Shown: positions 10,609-18,943, counted from the stretch's first letter. The stretch: 64,000 bases of DNA from Acidobacteriota bacterium (GCA_016196035.1 JACPYM010000113.1:1-64000); one strand, 5' to 3'. Numbers and translations are program-made. The notes: generated by a model not told the origin, from the letters alone.

Positions 10609-11178
10609 TCAAGCATACACGGGCGCTTGAAACAACGTCGCCACCGGACAGCAAAAGCCGGGCAACAGTGCATGACTGGTTACCTCCTCGCCCGCTGGCA
10701 GGATGGTGGATTTCGCCGGGGAGTCGTAGATGGTCACGGTCTGAAATTGCGGCGAGACCAGCCAGACCTGTTGCACACCCGCCGCAAAGTATTCGTAAAT
10801 CCTTTCGGTCATCTTTTCGAGTGTGTCATTGGGCGAGACGATCTCGACTGCCAAGTCCGGGGCAATTGTCCAGATACCCACCGGGTCGCCTTCGGGCGGA
10901 ATGTGTGTGGCCGCGACAAAAGCCGCATCAGGGATGCGCTCGTTCGCGCCGATGGTGAAGGTGGTATCCGGGCCGTAGATTTGACCGATGGGATGCTCGT
11001 CCAAATACACGCCCAATTTGGCGGTCAGCCGAGCGCCGATACGGCTATGCCTAGCCCCCGCTGCTTCTTTTACCTCCGCGTGTCCATTGACCCATTCAAG
11101 TTGTTTCTCCGGGTCAATAAGCTGAAACGCTGGCGGCACGGCCACAGGTTGCAAGGCGAGTTCAGCGGTTGCGGTCAT
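10609..11178 (-). CDS. Uma2 family (DUF820) PD-(D/E)XK nuclease-like protein
   Basis: This is a 189-residue protein with the hallmarks of the Uma2/DUF820 family. These are an early EWVNGHAEVKE segment, RIPDAAFVA with the conserved PD, DLAVEIVSPNDTLEKM (acidic residue plus downstream lysine), then YEYFAAGVQQVWLVSP and a C-terminal strand region ending in LLPGF. These features form a restriction-endonuclease-like core. Uma2 proteins are abundant in cyanobacteria and Acidobacteriota and their biological role is mostly unknown. A second, diverged Uma2 lies at 20407-21153. It follows the small gene pair on the same strand, with about 30 bases between the 94-residue gene and its stop. Confidence 0.88.
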   Translation of the reverse strand: MTATAELALQPVAVPPAFQLIDPEKQLEWVNGHAEVKEAAGARHSRIGARLTAKLGVYLDEHPIGQIYGPDTTFTIGANERIPDAAFVAATHIPPEGDPVGIWTIAPDLAVEIVSPNDTLEKMTERIYEYFAAGVQQVWLVSPQFQTVTIYDSPAKSTILPAGEEVTSHALLPGFCCPVATLFQAPVYA

Positions 11179-11271
11179 AAGACGATTTCCCTTTCTTGCA
11201 AATTTGCTTGTGAGCGTGGGTATGCTACTCCCGCGCGCGCCACGCTCACAAGCCGAGCCGACAAAACCGCC

Positions 11272-11796
11272 TCAGGTGCGCGGCGGGTAAACGCCTTGCA
11301 GCGCGATGCAGAAGTTGAGCGTCAGATACGGCTGCATATTGTTATGCGGTTGATCGCCCCCTGCCGGCGTAAATGCCTGAGGAGCCATGGTGGCCAGTTG
11401 CGTTGTCGTCGTGTCATAGAGCAAGCCGGGCGAGGGTGTCCCGAGAGATTCATTCGAATTGGGAATGCGCGAATCAGCCGCGTCGCCCGTGTAAGCTCTC
11501 ACGATGTGGTTGTGCGTTGGGATCTCGGATTGGAGCAGTGTGACGGTTTCACTGCCGCCCGTTTGTCCCAGATCGTAAAGCGACAAGCCCGGCCCCTGGC
11601 CAGCGTGGATTGGCACATTGCCTTGCATATTGGGTAGGGCAAAATTTGACTTGCCATCACCACCGTAGGTTGTCCCCAGCAAGGAAAACAAGGCAGTATT
11701 CTGGCTAAGCGGCAAAATCTGCCCGTCACAAAAGGCCCACCCCTTCGGCGCAAAGTTGAAAGGGAAGATTCTGATTTCGGCAACAAATGGATCCAT
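11272..11796 (-). CDS. Phage tail collar-domain protein (MdpB-like), third in tandem
   Basis: This is a 174-residue protein with an N-terminal tail-collar domain typical of microcystin-dependent-protein (MdpB)-like and phage short-tail-fibre families: EIRIFPFNFAPKGWAFCDGQ, LFSLLGTTYGGDG, FALPNMQGNVPIHAGQGPG, and a C-terminal QPHNNMQPYLTLNFCIALQG signature. Ten bases separate it from the collar gene upstream, so the three paralogues form one operon. No other phage structural genes are nearby, so this is not an ordinary prophage. The function in the host is unknown. Confidence 0.9.
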   Translation of the reverse strand: MDPFVAEIRIFPFNFAPKGWAFCDGQILPLSQNTALFSLLGTTYGGDGKSNFALPNMQGNVPIHAGQGPGLSLYDLGQTGGSETVTLLQSEIPTHNHIVRAYTGDAADSRIPNSNESLGTPSPGLLYDTTTTQLATMAPQAFTPAGGDQPHNNMQPYLTLNFCIALQGVYPPRT

Positions 11797-11806
11797 CGTA
11801 ATCTCC

Positions 11807-12310
11807 TTAAGTTTGTGACGGGAAAATCCCGAACAGCGAAATGATAAAGTTGACAGCTAGGTATGGTTGCAGATTGTTATGCGGCTGACTGCCGCCAATC
11901 TGTGTCATGGTGTTGGCGTTCAAGTTCGAATCCGGCGCCGAACTGTAATACATACTCAATGATGGCGGGGTTGCCACGACACCATTGTTCCCAGTGATCT
12001 GATTCGCCGCGTCGCCTGATGCGAGTAAAGCATGGGAATGGGCCGGAATTTGCGGCACCGTCAGTGTGATCTCTTCTACTCCGCCGGTTTCAGCCAGCGT
12101 GAAGCCGCTGCCCTGATGGAGCGGAACCCGGCTTTGCAAGTCTGGCAACGCAAACGTTGATTGCCCATCCCCGCCATACGTCGTGCCGATCAGGTTAAAG
12201 AGCGTTTCGTACTCAGAAATCGGAAGCAATTGCCCGCTGCAAAACATCCACCCCGCCGGAGCAAAGTTGCCTGCGAACATTCTGATTTCGCCTACATAGG
12301 GTTGTGCCAT
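11807..12310 (-). CDS. Phage tail collar-domain protein (MdpB-like), second in tandem
   Basis: This is a 167-residue collar-domain protein. It carries EIRMFAGNFAPAGWMFCSGQ, LFNLIGTTYGGDGQSTFALPDL, a PQIPAHSHALLASGD histidine segment and QPHNNLQPYLAVNFIISLFG. It is paralogous to both neighbours but clearly diverged in the middle region, where collar proteins vary. It lies 12 bases downstream of the first paralogue and 10 bases upstream of the third. Each gene has its own AGGAG-type ribosome binding site. Confidence 0.9.
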   Translation of the reverse strand: MAQPYVGEIRMFAGNFAPAGWMFCSGQLLPISEYETLFNLIGTTYGGDGQSTFALPDLQSRVPLHQGSGFTLAETGGVEEITLTVPQIPAHSHALLASGDAANQITGNNGVVATPPSLSMYYSSAPDSNLNANTMTQIGGSQPHNNLQPYLAVNFIISLFGIFPSQT

Positions 12311-12322
12311 TTTTTCTTCTCC

Positions 12323-12826
12323 TTAGGTTTGTGATGGGAAAATGCCTTGCAGCGCAATGCAGAAGCTAAGCACCAAAAACGGTTGCATGTTCAAGTGCGC
12401 CTGACTGCCACCGACGGCTGTGACCGACGCCGCGTTAAGCGCGGTGAGATTCGAGGGGTTATTGCGATAGGCGAAGGTCGTTACCCCGGCCAGCAAGTTG
12501 TTCGTCGGGTTGCCAGTCGTTGCATTCGCTGTGCGAACTTGCCCGAAGTGCACATGCTGCGGCAACTCAGACGTGCTCAGTGTGTGCCCCTGCTCACCGC
12601 CGCGCTCGCCCAGTGTATGGCCTTGGCCCATGTGAATCGGCGCGCGCGCGCGCAGGTCAGGCAACGCGAAGTTCACCCGACCATCGCCGCCATAGGTCGT
12701 GCCGAGCAGCGAAAAGAGCGCCTGATTCTGGTTGATCGGAAGTAGTTGTCCATCGCATAACGCCCAGCCTTTGGGCGGAAAACCGAAGGACATAATCCTG
12801 ATTTCGGACAGGAAAGGTTCAGCCAT
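12323..12826 (-). CDS. Phage tail collar-domain protein (MdpB-like), first in tandem
   Basis: This is a 167-residue protein and the promoter-proximal member of the triad. It shows EIRIMSFGFPPKGWALCDGQ, LFSLLGTTYGGDGRVNFALPDL, SELPQHVHFGQ, and QAHLNMQPFLVLSFCIALQG ending in FPSQT. The ATG is preceded by AGGAGACATCTTT. Tandem triplets of such proteins are a recurrent arrangement in bacteria. The related MdpB of Microcystis is linked to microcystin, but there is no evidence for that link here. Confidence 0.9.
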   Translation of the reverse strand: MAEPFLSEIRIMSFGFPPKGWALCDGQLLPINQNQALFSLLGTTYGGDGRVNFALPDLRARAPIHMGQGHTLGERGGEQGHTLSTSELPQHVHFGQVRTANATTGNPTNNLLAGVTTFAYRNNPSNLTALNAASVTAVGGSQAHLNMQPFLVLSFCIALQGIFPSQT

Positions 12827-13923
12827 AAAGATGTCTCCTGTGAAAGGTTCAAGTTCAGAAATTTACGTCGCGGCTTGCGACGCAGTGGAGTTGCGTGTGC
12901 TGCGTTTTAGAGGTGCAACGAGATGCGAAAGTCATCATTCAGGTCCGTCACTGTCGTCGCCTTACCAGGCAACAGCGTGCGCGCCTGTTGTCCTGCAGTC
13001 AGCTTGCCCGCAGTCAGCTTGCCTACAGTCAGCTTGATGGTGGCGAACACCGGTGCCAAAGTCATCATCCATCGGTCGAAACTCCTTTTTCAAAGTGGGA
13101 AGAGCAATACGCCAGGCGTGCGCCCGCGCAACAAATCAGCCAGACATGCTTTTGAGGAAAGGAAAGAAGTGATGACTAAGAAGGCCGCAGACCATCCCAC
13201 CAGCGACGGACGAGTGTGCGCTGGCGTCAGGGCACTACCTCGCCGCCCAGCTTGCTGCCAATCCGGGCACAAAACAGGCGCGTCCCATGAGACGCAAAAA
13301 ATCCCAGCCAACAGTGTTCTCCTTGCTCTAGGGGAAACGATCTCAGGCAGCGATAGCGTTGCTCACCGGAAACCGCGCGTGAAAGAAACATAGGCCAAAC
13401 CCGGACTGGCGTTTGACCCAGCTAGAGAGAACTACAGAGAGATGCTTGTAAGGAGACCAATTTCAAACTAACCACTGAAGGGCAACCGACTTTCGTTTGT
13501 TAGCAAACAGGAGATCGCGGGAGCGCGATCACTTGTTGTGGAATTGTGTGGCTTGCGAGCGGGATTCTACGTGAAATGCCTGAACTTGCAAGCGGAGGTG
13601 CTGCCACAAGCGAAAAAAAATTGCCGGACGGGGCTTTCAGTCGCCCCCCCCCCCGATGTTGGCCGGTGTAACAAAAGTTTCCTCACTTCACACACGAGTG
13701 TGTGCTTTGCTCATCTCTGTGCGGCACTTGAAGTATGAAATGCGGGCGTAACCCTGCGCCCTTTCTGCGGTTGTTTCCGATCTCTACCCATCGGCCCTGC
13801 TGACAACCGTTTTCCCTCCATCCCACCTGAAAATTGCGCCGTAGGTCTGCCTGTGTCCGGGTTGGCCGCGTCGGGGTTATCTCTGAGCGCGCGCGCGAAA
13901 TCACTCGTTAAGGAGCTTGAACC
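12827..13923. other. Intergenic stretch with no supported gene
   Basis: About 1.1 kb. It holds the divergent upstream regions of the collar operon and the DUF6916-like gene. It also has three near-copies of a 14-base GCAGTCAGCTTGCC unit (about 12998-13034), a GATCGCGGGAGCGCGATC hairpin near 13513, and an 11-base C run at 13644-13654. Open frames exist here but none has family features or convincing start signals. Confidence 0.6.
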
Positions 13924-14460
13924 ATGACTACCTCATTACAAACGAACTCGCTTGTTCTGCCGACGGTTGCGCGGCGGGCATTTTTACGGCAAGGAGCGCT
14001 GGCCTGTGCGGCGGCGGGCCTCGTTTGCCAAGCTGAAACACTGGCTTTCGGGCAGAATCCGGCAGCGGGTGCTCAAGGTAAGCTGGCCAACGCCAAGGTC
14101 GAGCCTGCCGCCCGGATGTTGACGCGTTCCATATTTACACCTTACCTGAGCGACCATTTTGAAACGGTCACCGAGAGCGGTGAACCGGTCATTCTGCTGC
14201 TGTTGGAGATTAACGATCTGCCCCCGCAGGCCAGGCAATTTGCCGCCGGCGGATGGCCGGAAACGGAAGTCGCGCGACAGCGCGAAGCTTCGTTTTCACT
14301 GATGTTTCGCGGCCCGGCGGATTGGCCGTTGCGCCAACGCAGCTACAACGTGGCGCACCCTAAATTGGGCAAGTTGGAGCTGTTTTTGGTACCCGTCGGG
14401 AAGGTCGAGAAAGACGCGGTTGCCCGCCTGTATGAAGCCGTCTTCAATCGCATGCCTTGA
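13924..14460 (+). CDS. DUF6916-like protein with Tat/Sec-type leader
   Basis: This is a 178-residue protein. Residues 15-45 look like an export leader (ARRAFLRQGALACAAAGLV, twin arginine followed by a hydrophobic stretch), and it probably acts outside the cytoplasm. The mature part, from SIFTPYLSDHFETVTESGEP, matches the 98-residue protein at 15966-16262 in layout. Both have an F-x-x-(Y/H)L-x-x-x-F start, a central FSLMFRGPADWPLRQRSY segment and a final FLVPVG-x-V...LYEAVFNRMP. This is the DUF6916 pattern. Family members commonly lie next to tail-collar proteins, as here. The biochemical role is unknown. Confidence 0.75.
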   Translation: MTTSLQTNSLVLPTVARRAFLRQGALACAAAGLVCQAETLAFGQNPAAGAQGKLANAKVEPAARMLTRSIFTPYLSDHFETVTESGEPVILLLLEINDLPPQARQFAAGGWPETEVARQREASFSLMFRGPADWPLRQRSYNVAHPKLGKLELFLVPVGKVEKDAVARLYEAVFNRMP

Positions 14461-14529
14461 GTCCATAAAAGGCTGGCGCCGGCTAAGAGGAAAGTTTGCT
14501 GATCCCCATTTGGCGTTGGCTATATGGCC

Positions 14530-14925
14530 TTAGTGTCCCTTCCACTCCTGCTGGAAAACGGCGTCCACTTTGGTTAAGCGCGCCTTGGTTGCGCGATCCA
14601 GCCGCTCGTCTTCGCCTAACAGGTTGCCGCTGACGCCGAGCGCCACTAGAGCGGTTTGCACTTCGGTATAGGGGAAAAGCGCGGCTTGGGACAGTACCGC
14701 GCGCGTCAGCAAGCGGCGCATCAAGTAACGCCCAGTGGCACAAACGTGCTGTCTCCGCTTGCTGACGCGCGCGGTACTGTCCCGGCGCAACCGTCCCGTA
14801 CATGCAATTGCAAACCGCTCTAAGCGCATCGCGTAGGTGTAGATTTCCTCCCGCAGGAGCGTTGCGCTGTAGCCGGGAAAACTGGCGTTGAGTTGTGCTT
14901 TGGTGCGCGGCAGTTCGATTTCCAT
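14530..14925 (-). CDS. Small unknown protein with an in-frame palindromic repeat insertion
   Basis: This is a 131-residue open frame starting at ATG 14925, with AAAGG seven bases upstream. Residues 1-35 (starting MEIELPRTKAQLNASFPG) and the last about 37 residues (LGEDERLDRATKARL... QQEWKGH) look like the two halves of a small helical protein of unknown family. The middle (about residues 35-92) is encoded entirely by the dispersed palindromic element at 14646-14824, so the element appears to have inserted without breaking the frame. Whether a functional product is made is uncertain. Confidence 0.45.
   Translation of the reverse strand: MEIELPRTKAQLNASFPGYSATLLREEIYTYAMRLERFAIACTGRLRRDSTARVSKRRQHVCATGRYLMRRLLTRAVLSQAALFPYTEVQTALVALGVSGNLLGEDERLDRATKARLTKVDAVFQQEWKGH
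14646..14824. repeat. Dispersed palindromic element, copy A (about 179 bp)
   Basis: The ends CTAGAGCGGTTTGCA and TGCAAACCGCTCTAAG are inverted repeats. Internal arms GGGACAGTACCGCGCGCGTC and GACGCGCGCGGTACTGTCCC are also inverted repeats around an unrelated loop. Other copies are at 35303-35467, 36336-36514 and 63600-63694. It encodes no transposase and is MITE- or REP-like. This copy lies inside an open reading frame. Confidence 0.85.
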
Positions 14926-15118
14926 AGTGTGCCTTTCGTACGCTGCCAGGCTACGGGCGGATCGCTCGTGTTCAACGCCAACGCTAGACGCGGCGAAATT
15001 GCCAAACGTGCCAAACGGATTTGACCAGGCAAAGCAAACAAGTGTTTTGAAGTTGATAGGTAAGCTTGCACAGATGGGCAGGTGTTTAGGCTGAGAAAAA
15101 AGCAGGAAAAATCACGGA

Positions 15119-15168
15119 GTCGCAATCTTCGAGGCAGGCATCCCCATAACTGCCTCGAAAATTGCGAC
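15119..15168 (-). terminator. Long hairpin, possible terminator of the GNAT/DUF6916 operon
   Basis: The arms at 15119-15137 and 15150-15168 pair over 19 bases with one mismatch (GTCGCAAT-TTCGAGGCAG type) around a 12-base loop. On the minus strand the stem is followed by T-rich sequence (GATTTTTCCTGCTTTTTTC). It lies about 290 bases beyond the 15461 stop. Nothing else is supported between 14926 and 15460. Confidence 0.45.
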
Positions 15169-15460
15169 CCGCTTAGCACCAAGCGTGTCTGACCGGTTTG
15201 TTCCCAACCAACAGCTTCAGCATTGAAACCGTTTTCACCTGATTGCCGCCAAGGCACCGCAGCAATCATTCCCATCCACACCGGCAAGAACAAAAACAAG
15301 ATACGCGATACCAGCCAAGGTGAACATCAGCCAAGCGCCGGTTTTTCATTCAGCAAGCAGGCCGAAAAAGCGTCAGAATTTGTCCTACATAAAATGAGTG
15401 ATTGGTATTGTTTGAGGCGCGCTAGCTAAAGTGATCTGTGAATCTGGCCAAACGAACTGC

Positions 15461-15955
15461 CTACGCGGTTCGGTCAGCACGCCATTCATACAGGACGTGG
15501 GCACCGTTGGTTGTCATAGGCACAAACCCGAGTTGTTCGAAAAGCGCCTGCGCCCAGTTCAACGGTTCCAGATGAATGTTCAGCGGTTTCCCGGCTGCCG
15601 CCGCTTCTTGCATCAGGTTACGGATCAATTCAGTCCCCGACGGATTGGCGCGCTGTGCAGGCGCCAGGGTGTAATCCAGCAGGCGGATTTCGTGGGCGCG
15701 GCGATGCACGTAGAGGCGTCCGGCGGCTTGCCCGTCAAAGAGCACCAGCAAGGGTTGCGCGTCAGGGTATTCGGTTTGATAGTGATTCTGCTGCGCCAGA
15801 TATTGAAAGCGGATAAACATCTCGCGCTGTGCGTCGTCCCAGGGAACCAAGGCCAACTCGGCTTCGCGCGTGCTGCCATAAAGGCGCACGAGGAATTCTT
15901 CATCGGTGGGCGACACCGGGCGCAGTTCGAGGTTTGATGGTCTAGTGGCAGTCAT
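15461..15955 (-). CDS. GNAT family N-acetyltransferase (collar-locus type 2)
   Basis: This is a 164-residue protein, taking ATG 15955. It begins with LELRPVSPTDEEFLVRLYGS, a GNAT-like first strand and helix also seen in the neighbouring acetyltransferase. It continues with FIRFQYLAQQNHYQTEYPDA, the DYTLAPAQR strand and helix region where acetyl-CoA normally binds, and the C-terminal NWAQALFEQLGFVP segment. The usual Q/R-x-x-G-x-G/A loop is degenerate (QRANPSG), so activity is uncertain. It is the last gene of a compact minus-strand operon after a DUF6916 gene, with a ten-base gap. Confidence 0.82.
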   Translation of the reverse strand: MTATRPSNLELRPVSPTDEEFLVRLYGSTREAELALVPWDDAQREMFIRFQYLAQQNHYQTEYPDAQPLLVLFDGQAAGRLYVHRRAHEIRLLDYTLAPAQRANPSGTELIRNLMQEAAAAGKPLNIHLEPLNWAQALFEQLGFVPMTTNGAHVLYEWRADRTA

Positions 15956-15965
15956 TGCGATGCGG

Positions 15966-16262
15966 TTACGAACGCGGGCGATTGAAGATGGCTTCGTAAT
16001 AAAGCGCGTGGGCGTCGCGGTGCACAGGCACGAGGAACATGCCGCCTGTGCCCAAGCTCGCATGTTCGATTTCAAAGAGTGTCTGAACGGGCGGGGCATC
16101 GAGCGGCGCGCGAAATTGCAGCGCGAATTGTTCCTGCTTGGGTGAAGGCGATTTGTCGGTGACCTCGACCAACTCGGCTTCCCAGGTTTGATGGCCCGCC
16201 CGCAACTGAAACTTGCTCTTCAGGTGCGGGACGAAATCGTCGTAATGCAAACTATCCAGCAT
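15966..16262 (-). CDS. DUF6916 family protein
   Basis: This is a 98-residue protein, taking ATG 16262 (MLDSLHYDDFVPHLKSKFQL). It consists of a single DUF6916-like domain: a start with F-V-x-x-L-x-x-x-F, VELVEVTDKSPSPK, a central FALQFRAPLDAPP, and a closing FLVPVHRDAHALYYEAIFNR. It has no signal peptide, unlike its paralogue at 13924. The start lies inside the end of the upstream GNAT gene (11-base overlap), which indicates translational coupling. The domain co-occurs with tail-collar proteins in other genomes (from memory of the family) and its role is unknown. Confidence 0.8.
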   Translation of the reverse strand: MLDSLHYDDFVPHLKSKFQLRAGHQTWEAELVEVTDKSPSPKQEQFALQFRAPLDAPPVQTLFEIEHASLGTGGMFLVPVHRDAHALYYEAIFNRPRS

Positions 16263-16794
16263 GAACGGTTTTCTCCTTGGCGGCGGCGCGCCATTCCAGA
16301 AACAGATGCGAGCCGCGATCTTCGAGCAGTTGAAAGCCCAGCCGCTCATACAAACGCCGCGCCGGATTTTCAGGCGCGACGTGCAAGCGCAGGGCGTGGT
16401 GATTGAGACGCGCCTCGGTCTGCAACCATTGCAGCAACGCCGTGCCGACCCCCTTGCCACAGTGTTCGGGCAGCAACGAAATATCCACCAACCGGATTTC
16501 AGGATCATCTCCACCAGGCCGTGAGGTCAGCATCCGTCCGATGGCGTGCGTCACCGGTTTGCCGAAAACCTGATCGGTATGTTCGATGATGTGGTTGGTG
16601 GCGTTGGGATAAGCCGCGTAATGCTGTTGTTGCGCCCGAAATTGCAATTGCAGGAACGCGGTTTGTTGGGCAGCATTCCAGCCATAACCGGCCAGTTCAG
16701 CGGCGCGCGTGCTGGCGTACAGTTGGTAAAGAAACATTTCATCGGCTGGTTCGGCCAGCCGTACAGAGAGCGCTTTGCTGCAAACAAGTGCCAT
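16252..16794 (-). CDS. GNAT family N-acetyltransferase (collar-locus type 1)
   Basis: This is a 180-residue protein from ATG 16794. It has the GNAT core: VRLAEPADEMFLYQLYAS at the N-terminus, IRLVDISLLPEHCGKGVGTA with an intact pyrophosphate-binding loop (CGKGVG), and HVAPENPARRLYERLGFQLL near the end. The acceptor is unknown. Association with DUF6916 and collar genes suggests modification of a component of that locus. An upstream extension in the same frame exists but runs through a 12-base tandem repeat encoding (KDCQ)n, so the ATG at 16794 is preferred. Confidence 0.88.
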   Translation of the reverse strand: MALVCSKALSVRLAEPADEMFLYQLYASTRAAELAGYGWNAAQQTAFLQLQFRAQQQHYAAYPNATNHIIEHTDQVFGKPVTHAIGRMLTSRPGGDDPEIRLVDISLLPEHCGKGVGTALLQWLQTEARLNHHALRLHVAPENPARRLYERLGFQLLEDRGSHLFLEWRAAAKEKTVHAG

Positions 16795-16796
16795 CT

Positions 16797-16860
16797 TCAA
16801 ATCCTTTTGGCAATCCTTTTGGCAGTCTTTCTGACAGTCCTTCGGGCAGTCCTTCTGGTT
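16797..16860 (-). repeat. 12-base tandem repeat immediately upstream of the GNAT gene
   Basis: On the plus strand there are about five units of GGCAGTCCTTTT and its variants. On the minus strand they read in frame with the downstream GNAT gene as repeated KDCQ units. It may lie in the 5' untranslated region or, less likely, encode an N-terminal extension. Confidence 0.7.
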
Positions 16861-17100
16861 TGTGTCCCGTTGGGCGTTTGAGAGTTGCTGTGTTTTCCCA
16901 AGGCAACGTGAATTTGTACTGAGGGGGGAAGACGGCGGGATAATGCCGCAGGGTCGTTTATTCGTCAACCACAAGCCGGACTGCGCGACTGCAACACTCT
17001 TCAACCACACGCAGCTTGCGCGAAGGGCGGCGCTATGTGATGATGCATGGGCATTCACACGACTCGTTCGACCCCAAACAAAAATTTGCAGGAGGATCCT

Positions 17101-17820
17101 TTGAACGCGGAACTGAGCCAATTGATCTCGCTCCAGGAGACTGACCTTGATATTCGGCGGCTCATCGAAGAAATTGCCGCTTTACCCAGCCGACAGGAGC
17201 AAGTCGAACGCCAGTTTGCCGATGCCAATCGCGAATTCCACGACCTGCACGCGGAATACGAAGCCGCCAAAGCCAAGCGCCGTAGCACCGAAGCCGACCT
17301 CGAAGCCGAACAACAAAAACATCAGAAATTCAAAGACGACTTGATGAAAGCGCGCAATGAGCGCGAATACACCACCGCTTTGCGCGAGATTGATGTGACC
17401 AAAAAGACCATCAGTGCCCTTGAGACTGAAATCCTGAAGCTGATGGAACAGGTGGAAAAGCTCGAAGCGCAAGTGCAGGAGCGCACGCCCGCGATGGCTG
17501 CCCGCCGCGTTGAAGTGGACAAGGAGATTGCCGAAATTGCGGCCTCGGCGGTGGCGTCGGAACAAAAACTCAAGGCCTTGCAGACGGAACGCCAGCAACT
17601 TTTCAATACTCTCGGAAGCGAAGCCAAATCCACTTATCAGCGCCTCTCGCGTATGCGCAACGGCATCGTCCTGGCGGAAGCGCGCGATTATTCCTGTTTG
17701 TCTTGTCGCATGAAAATTCGCCCGCAGGTCTTCAGTGATATTAAACGCGCGCAAGTGATCATTACTTGTGAAAGCTGTGGCCGGATTCTGTATTTTCGCG
17801 CGGAAGTCGCCACGCCCTAA
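17101..17820 (+). CDS. C4-type zinc ribbon coiled-coil protein (zf-RING_7/CdsZ-like)
   Basis: This is a 239-residue protein. A TTG start at 17101 is chosen because CAGGAGGATCC lies directly upstream. A more distal ATG at 17047 would span this ribosome binding site. Residues 1-175 are a long charged coiled coil (for example RLIEEIAALPSRQEQVERQF). The C-terminus holds two CxxC pairs (CLSCRMKIRPQ and CESCGRILY) forming a zinc ribbon. Members of this family are widespread, often beside Nif3 or RNase H genes, and have been described as nucleic-acid-binding or envelope-related. No such partner is visible here. Confidence 0.9.
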   Translation: MNAELSQLISLQETDLDIRRLIEEIAALPSRQEQVERQFADANREFHDLHAEYEAAKAKRRSTEADLEAEQQKHQKFKDDLMKARNEREYTTALREIDVTKKTISALETEILKLMEQVEKLEAQVQERTPAMAARRVEVDKEIAEIAASAVASEQKLKALQTERQQLFNTLGSEAKSTYQRLSRMRNGIVLAEARDYSCLSCRMKIRPQVFSDIKRAQVIITCESCGRILYFRAEVATP

Positions 17821-17862
17821 CGCCTCATTCGCCACGCCCTAACGCCTCATTCGCCGCGCCCT
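17809..17862. repeat. Short tandem duplication at gene end
   Basis: The unit CGCCACGCCCTAACGCCTCATT spans the stop codon of the zinc-ribbon gene and is repeated nearly two and a half times. The duplication carries extra copies of the stop codon just downstream. Confidence 0.75.
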
Positions 17863-17924
17863 ATTCGGCCAAAGCCAGACACTCTCGAGTTCAACTCACA
17901 CAGCGCTTTGCCAAGAATTTTCGT

Positions 17925-18926
17925 TTATACCCGTTCAATCTCACTTAAGCGCCGGACATCAATCGTCACCACACCCTCTTTAGTAATCGGATTGAAAATA
18001 TTGGCGAACTTCGCCCCCCAGACCACTTCGTCCGCCTGGTAAGAAGAACGTGTATGCACTGTCTGCGAAAAGGTTTCGTCTATGCCGGAAAGCAGAATCA
18101 AGAACTCGGCATTGCGAGCGCGCAATACTTCGCCAGAAAGTCCGAAGAGCGGGCTTTCGTTATTGATGGGATGCACAATCGTCCAACTCAGACTGAAGAA
18201 GGTGACCTTGGCTAGTTCCAGCGGCAGCGGATAAAAACGCCGCGTCGGTTGGCCGTTGACCTCTTCAAATTGCGCGAAAATCACCGTGGCGCTGACATCG
18301 GTCAACTGATTGCTGCGCGCATTCGTGATGCGAAACATAAAGGCCTCGCCCTCTTGAAAGGGAGCCACGACGGCCCGCTCACTGAATAAAATCTTGGCCG
18401 TGGGTCGCGAGAAGCGCGCGAACAGCAAACCCGTGGCAAGCGTGACGCCCAGCAAGCCCGTCAACGATTCAATCGTGACGATGATGTTGGCCACCATTCC
18501 CACCGGGGTGATGTTGCCGTAGCCGATGGTGGCGAAGGTGTGCACGCTGAAAAAGAAGGCTTGCCAAAAACGATTGGCGATGGCCAGCCCGCCAGTTACG
18601 GCCAATGCTCCCGGCCCGGCGGCGAGATACGCCACGGCGAAAAGCAAGTTGGCGGCCAAATAACTCACCACTAATAAGCCCAGAAATTTGCCCCAGGAAA
18701 GCGTCAGCAGCGTATGGTAAAGGCTGAGCGACGACCAAAAGTTCAAGCCGCGGCGCTCGACGTTAAAACTGCCATCGCGATTGAGCAGCCGTTGCCCGCT
18801 GGTGCGCGCGACGATGGCGCCGAACCCAAGATCAGGGTTCCCCGTCTCATTATTCGTCGGCAACAGGCTGCCAGTGTTCAGATCATCAGTGGCCAAACGG
18901 CCGGATACGGTCTGTTTGCGTTGCAT
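17925..18926 (-). CDS. Inward-rectifier-type potassium channel (KirBac-like)
   Basis: This is a 333-residue protein. A first membrane helix lies around residues 80-105 (GKFLGLLVVSYLAANLLFAV). A pore helix follows, then the selectivity filter TIGYGN (133-138), and a second helix (about 145-170, ending in LLFARFSRP). The C-terminal half is the immunoglobulin-like cytoplasmic IRK domain (VIFAQFEEVNGQPTRRFYPL, SWTIVHPINNESPLFGLSGE). The length and order match KirBac channels. The start lies only 17 bases from the end of an IS256-family element, and no clear ribosome binding site is seen. Confidence 0.93.
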   Translation of the reverse strand: MQRKQTVSGRLATDDLNTGSLLPTNNETGNPDLGFGAIVARTSGQRLLNRDGSFNVERRGLNFWSSLSLYHTLLTLSWGKFLGLLVVSYLAANLLFAVAYLAAGPGALAVTGGLAIANRFWQAFFFSVHTFATIGYGNITPVGMVANIIVTIESLTGLLGVTLATGLLFARFSRPTAKILFSERAVVAPFQEGEAFMFRITNARSNQLTDVSATVIFAQFEEVNGQPTRRFYPLPLELAKVTFFSLSWTIVHPINNESPLFGLSGEVLRARNAEFLILLSGIDETFSQTVHTRSSYQADEVVWGAKFANIFNPITKEGVVTIDVRRLSEIERV

Positions 18927-18943
18927 AAGCTTACCAGCGTGAG

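Noticed and set aside
11272-12826. Prophage
   Set aside because: Only collar-domain proteins are present, with no capsid, terminase, integrase or lysis genes.
12923-13393. A 156-residue open frame upstream of the DUF6916-like gene
   Set aside because: It includes the GCAGTCAGCTTGCC repeats, has odd composition and no recognisable domain or ribosome binding site.
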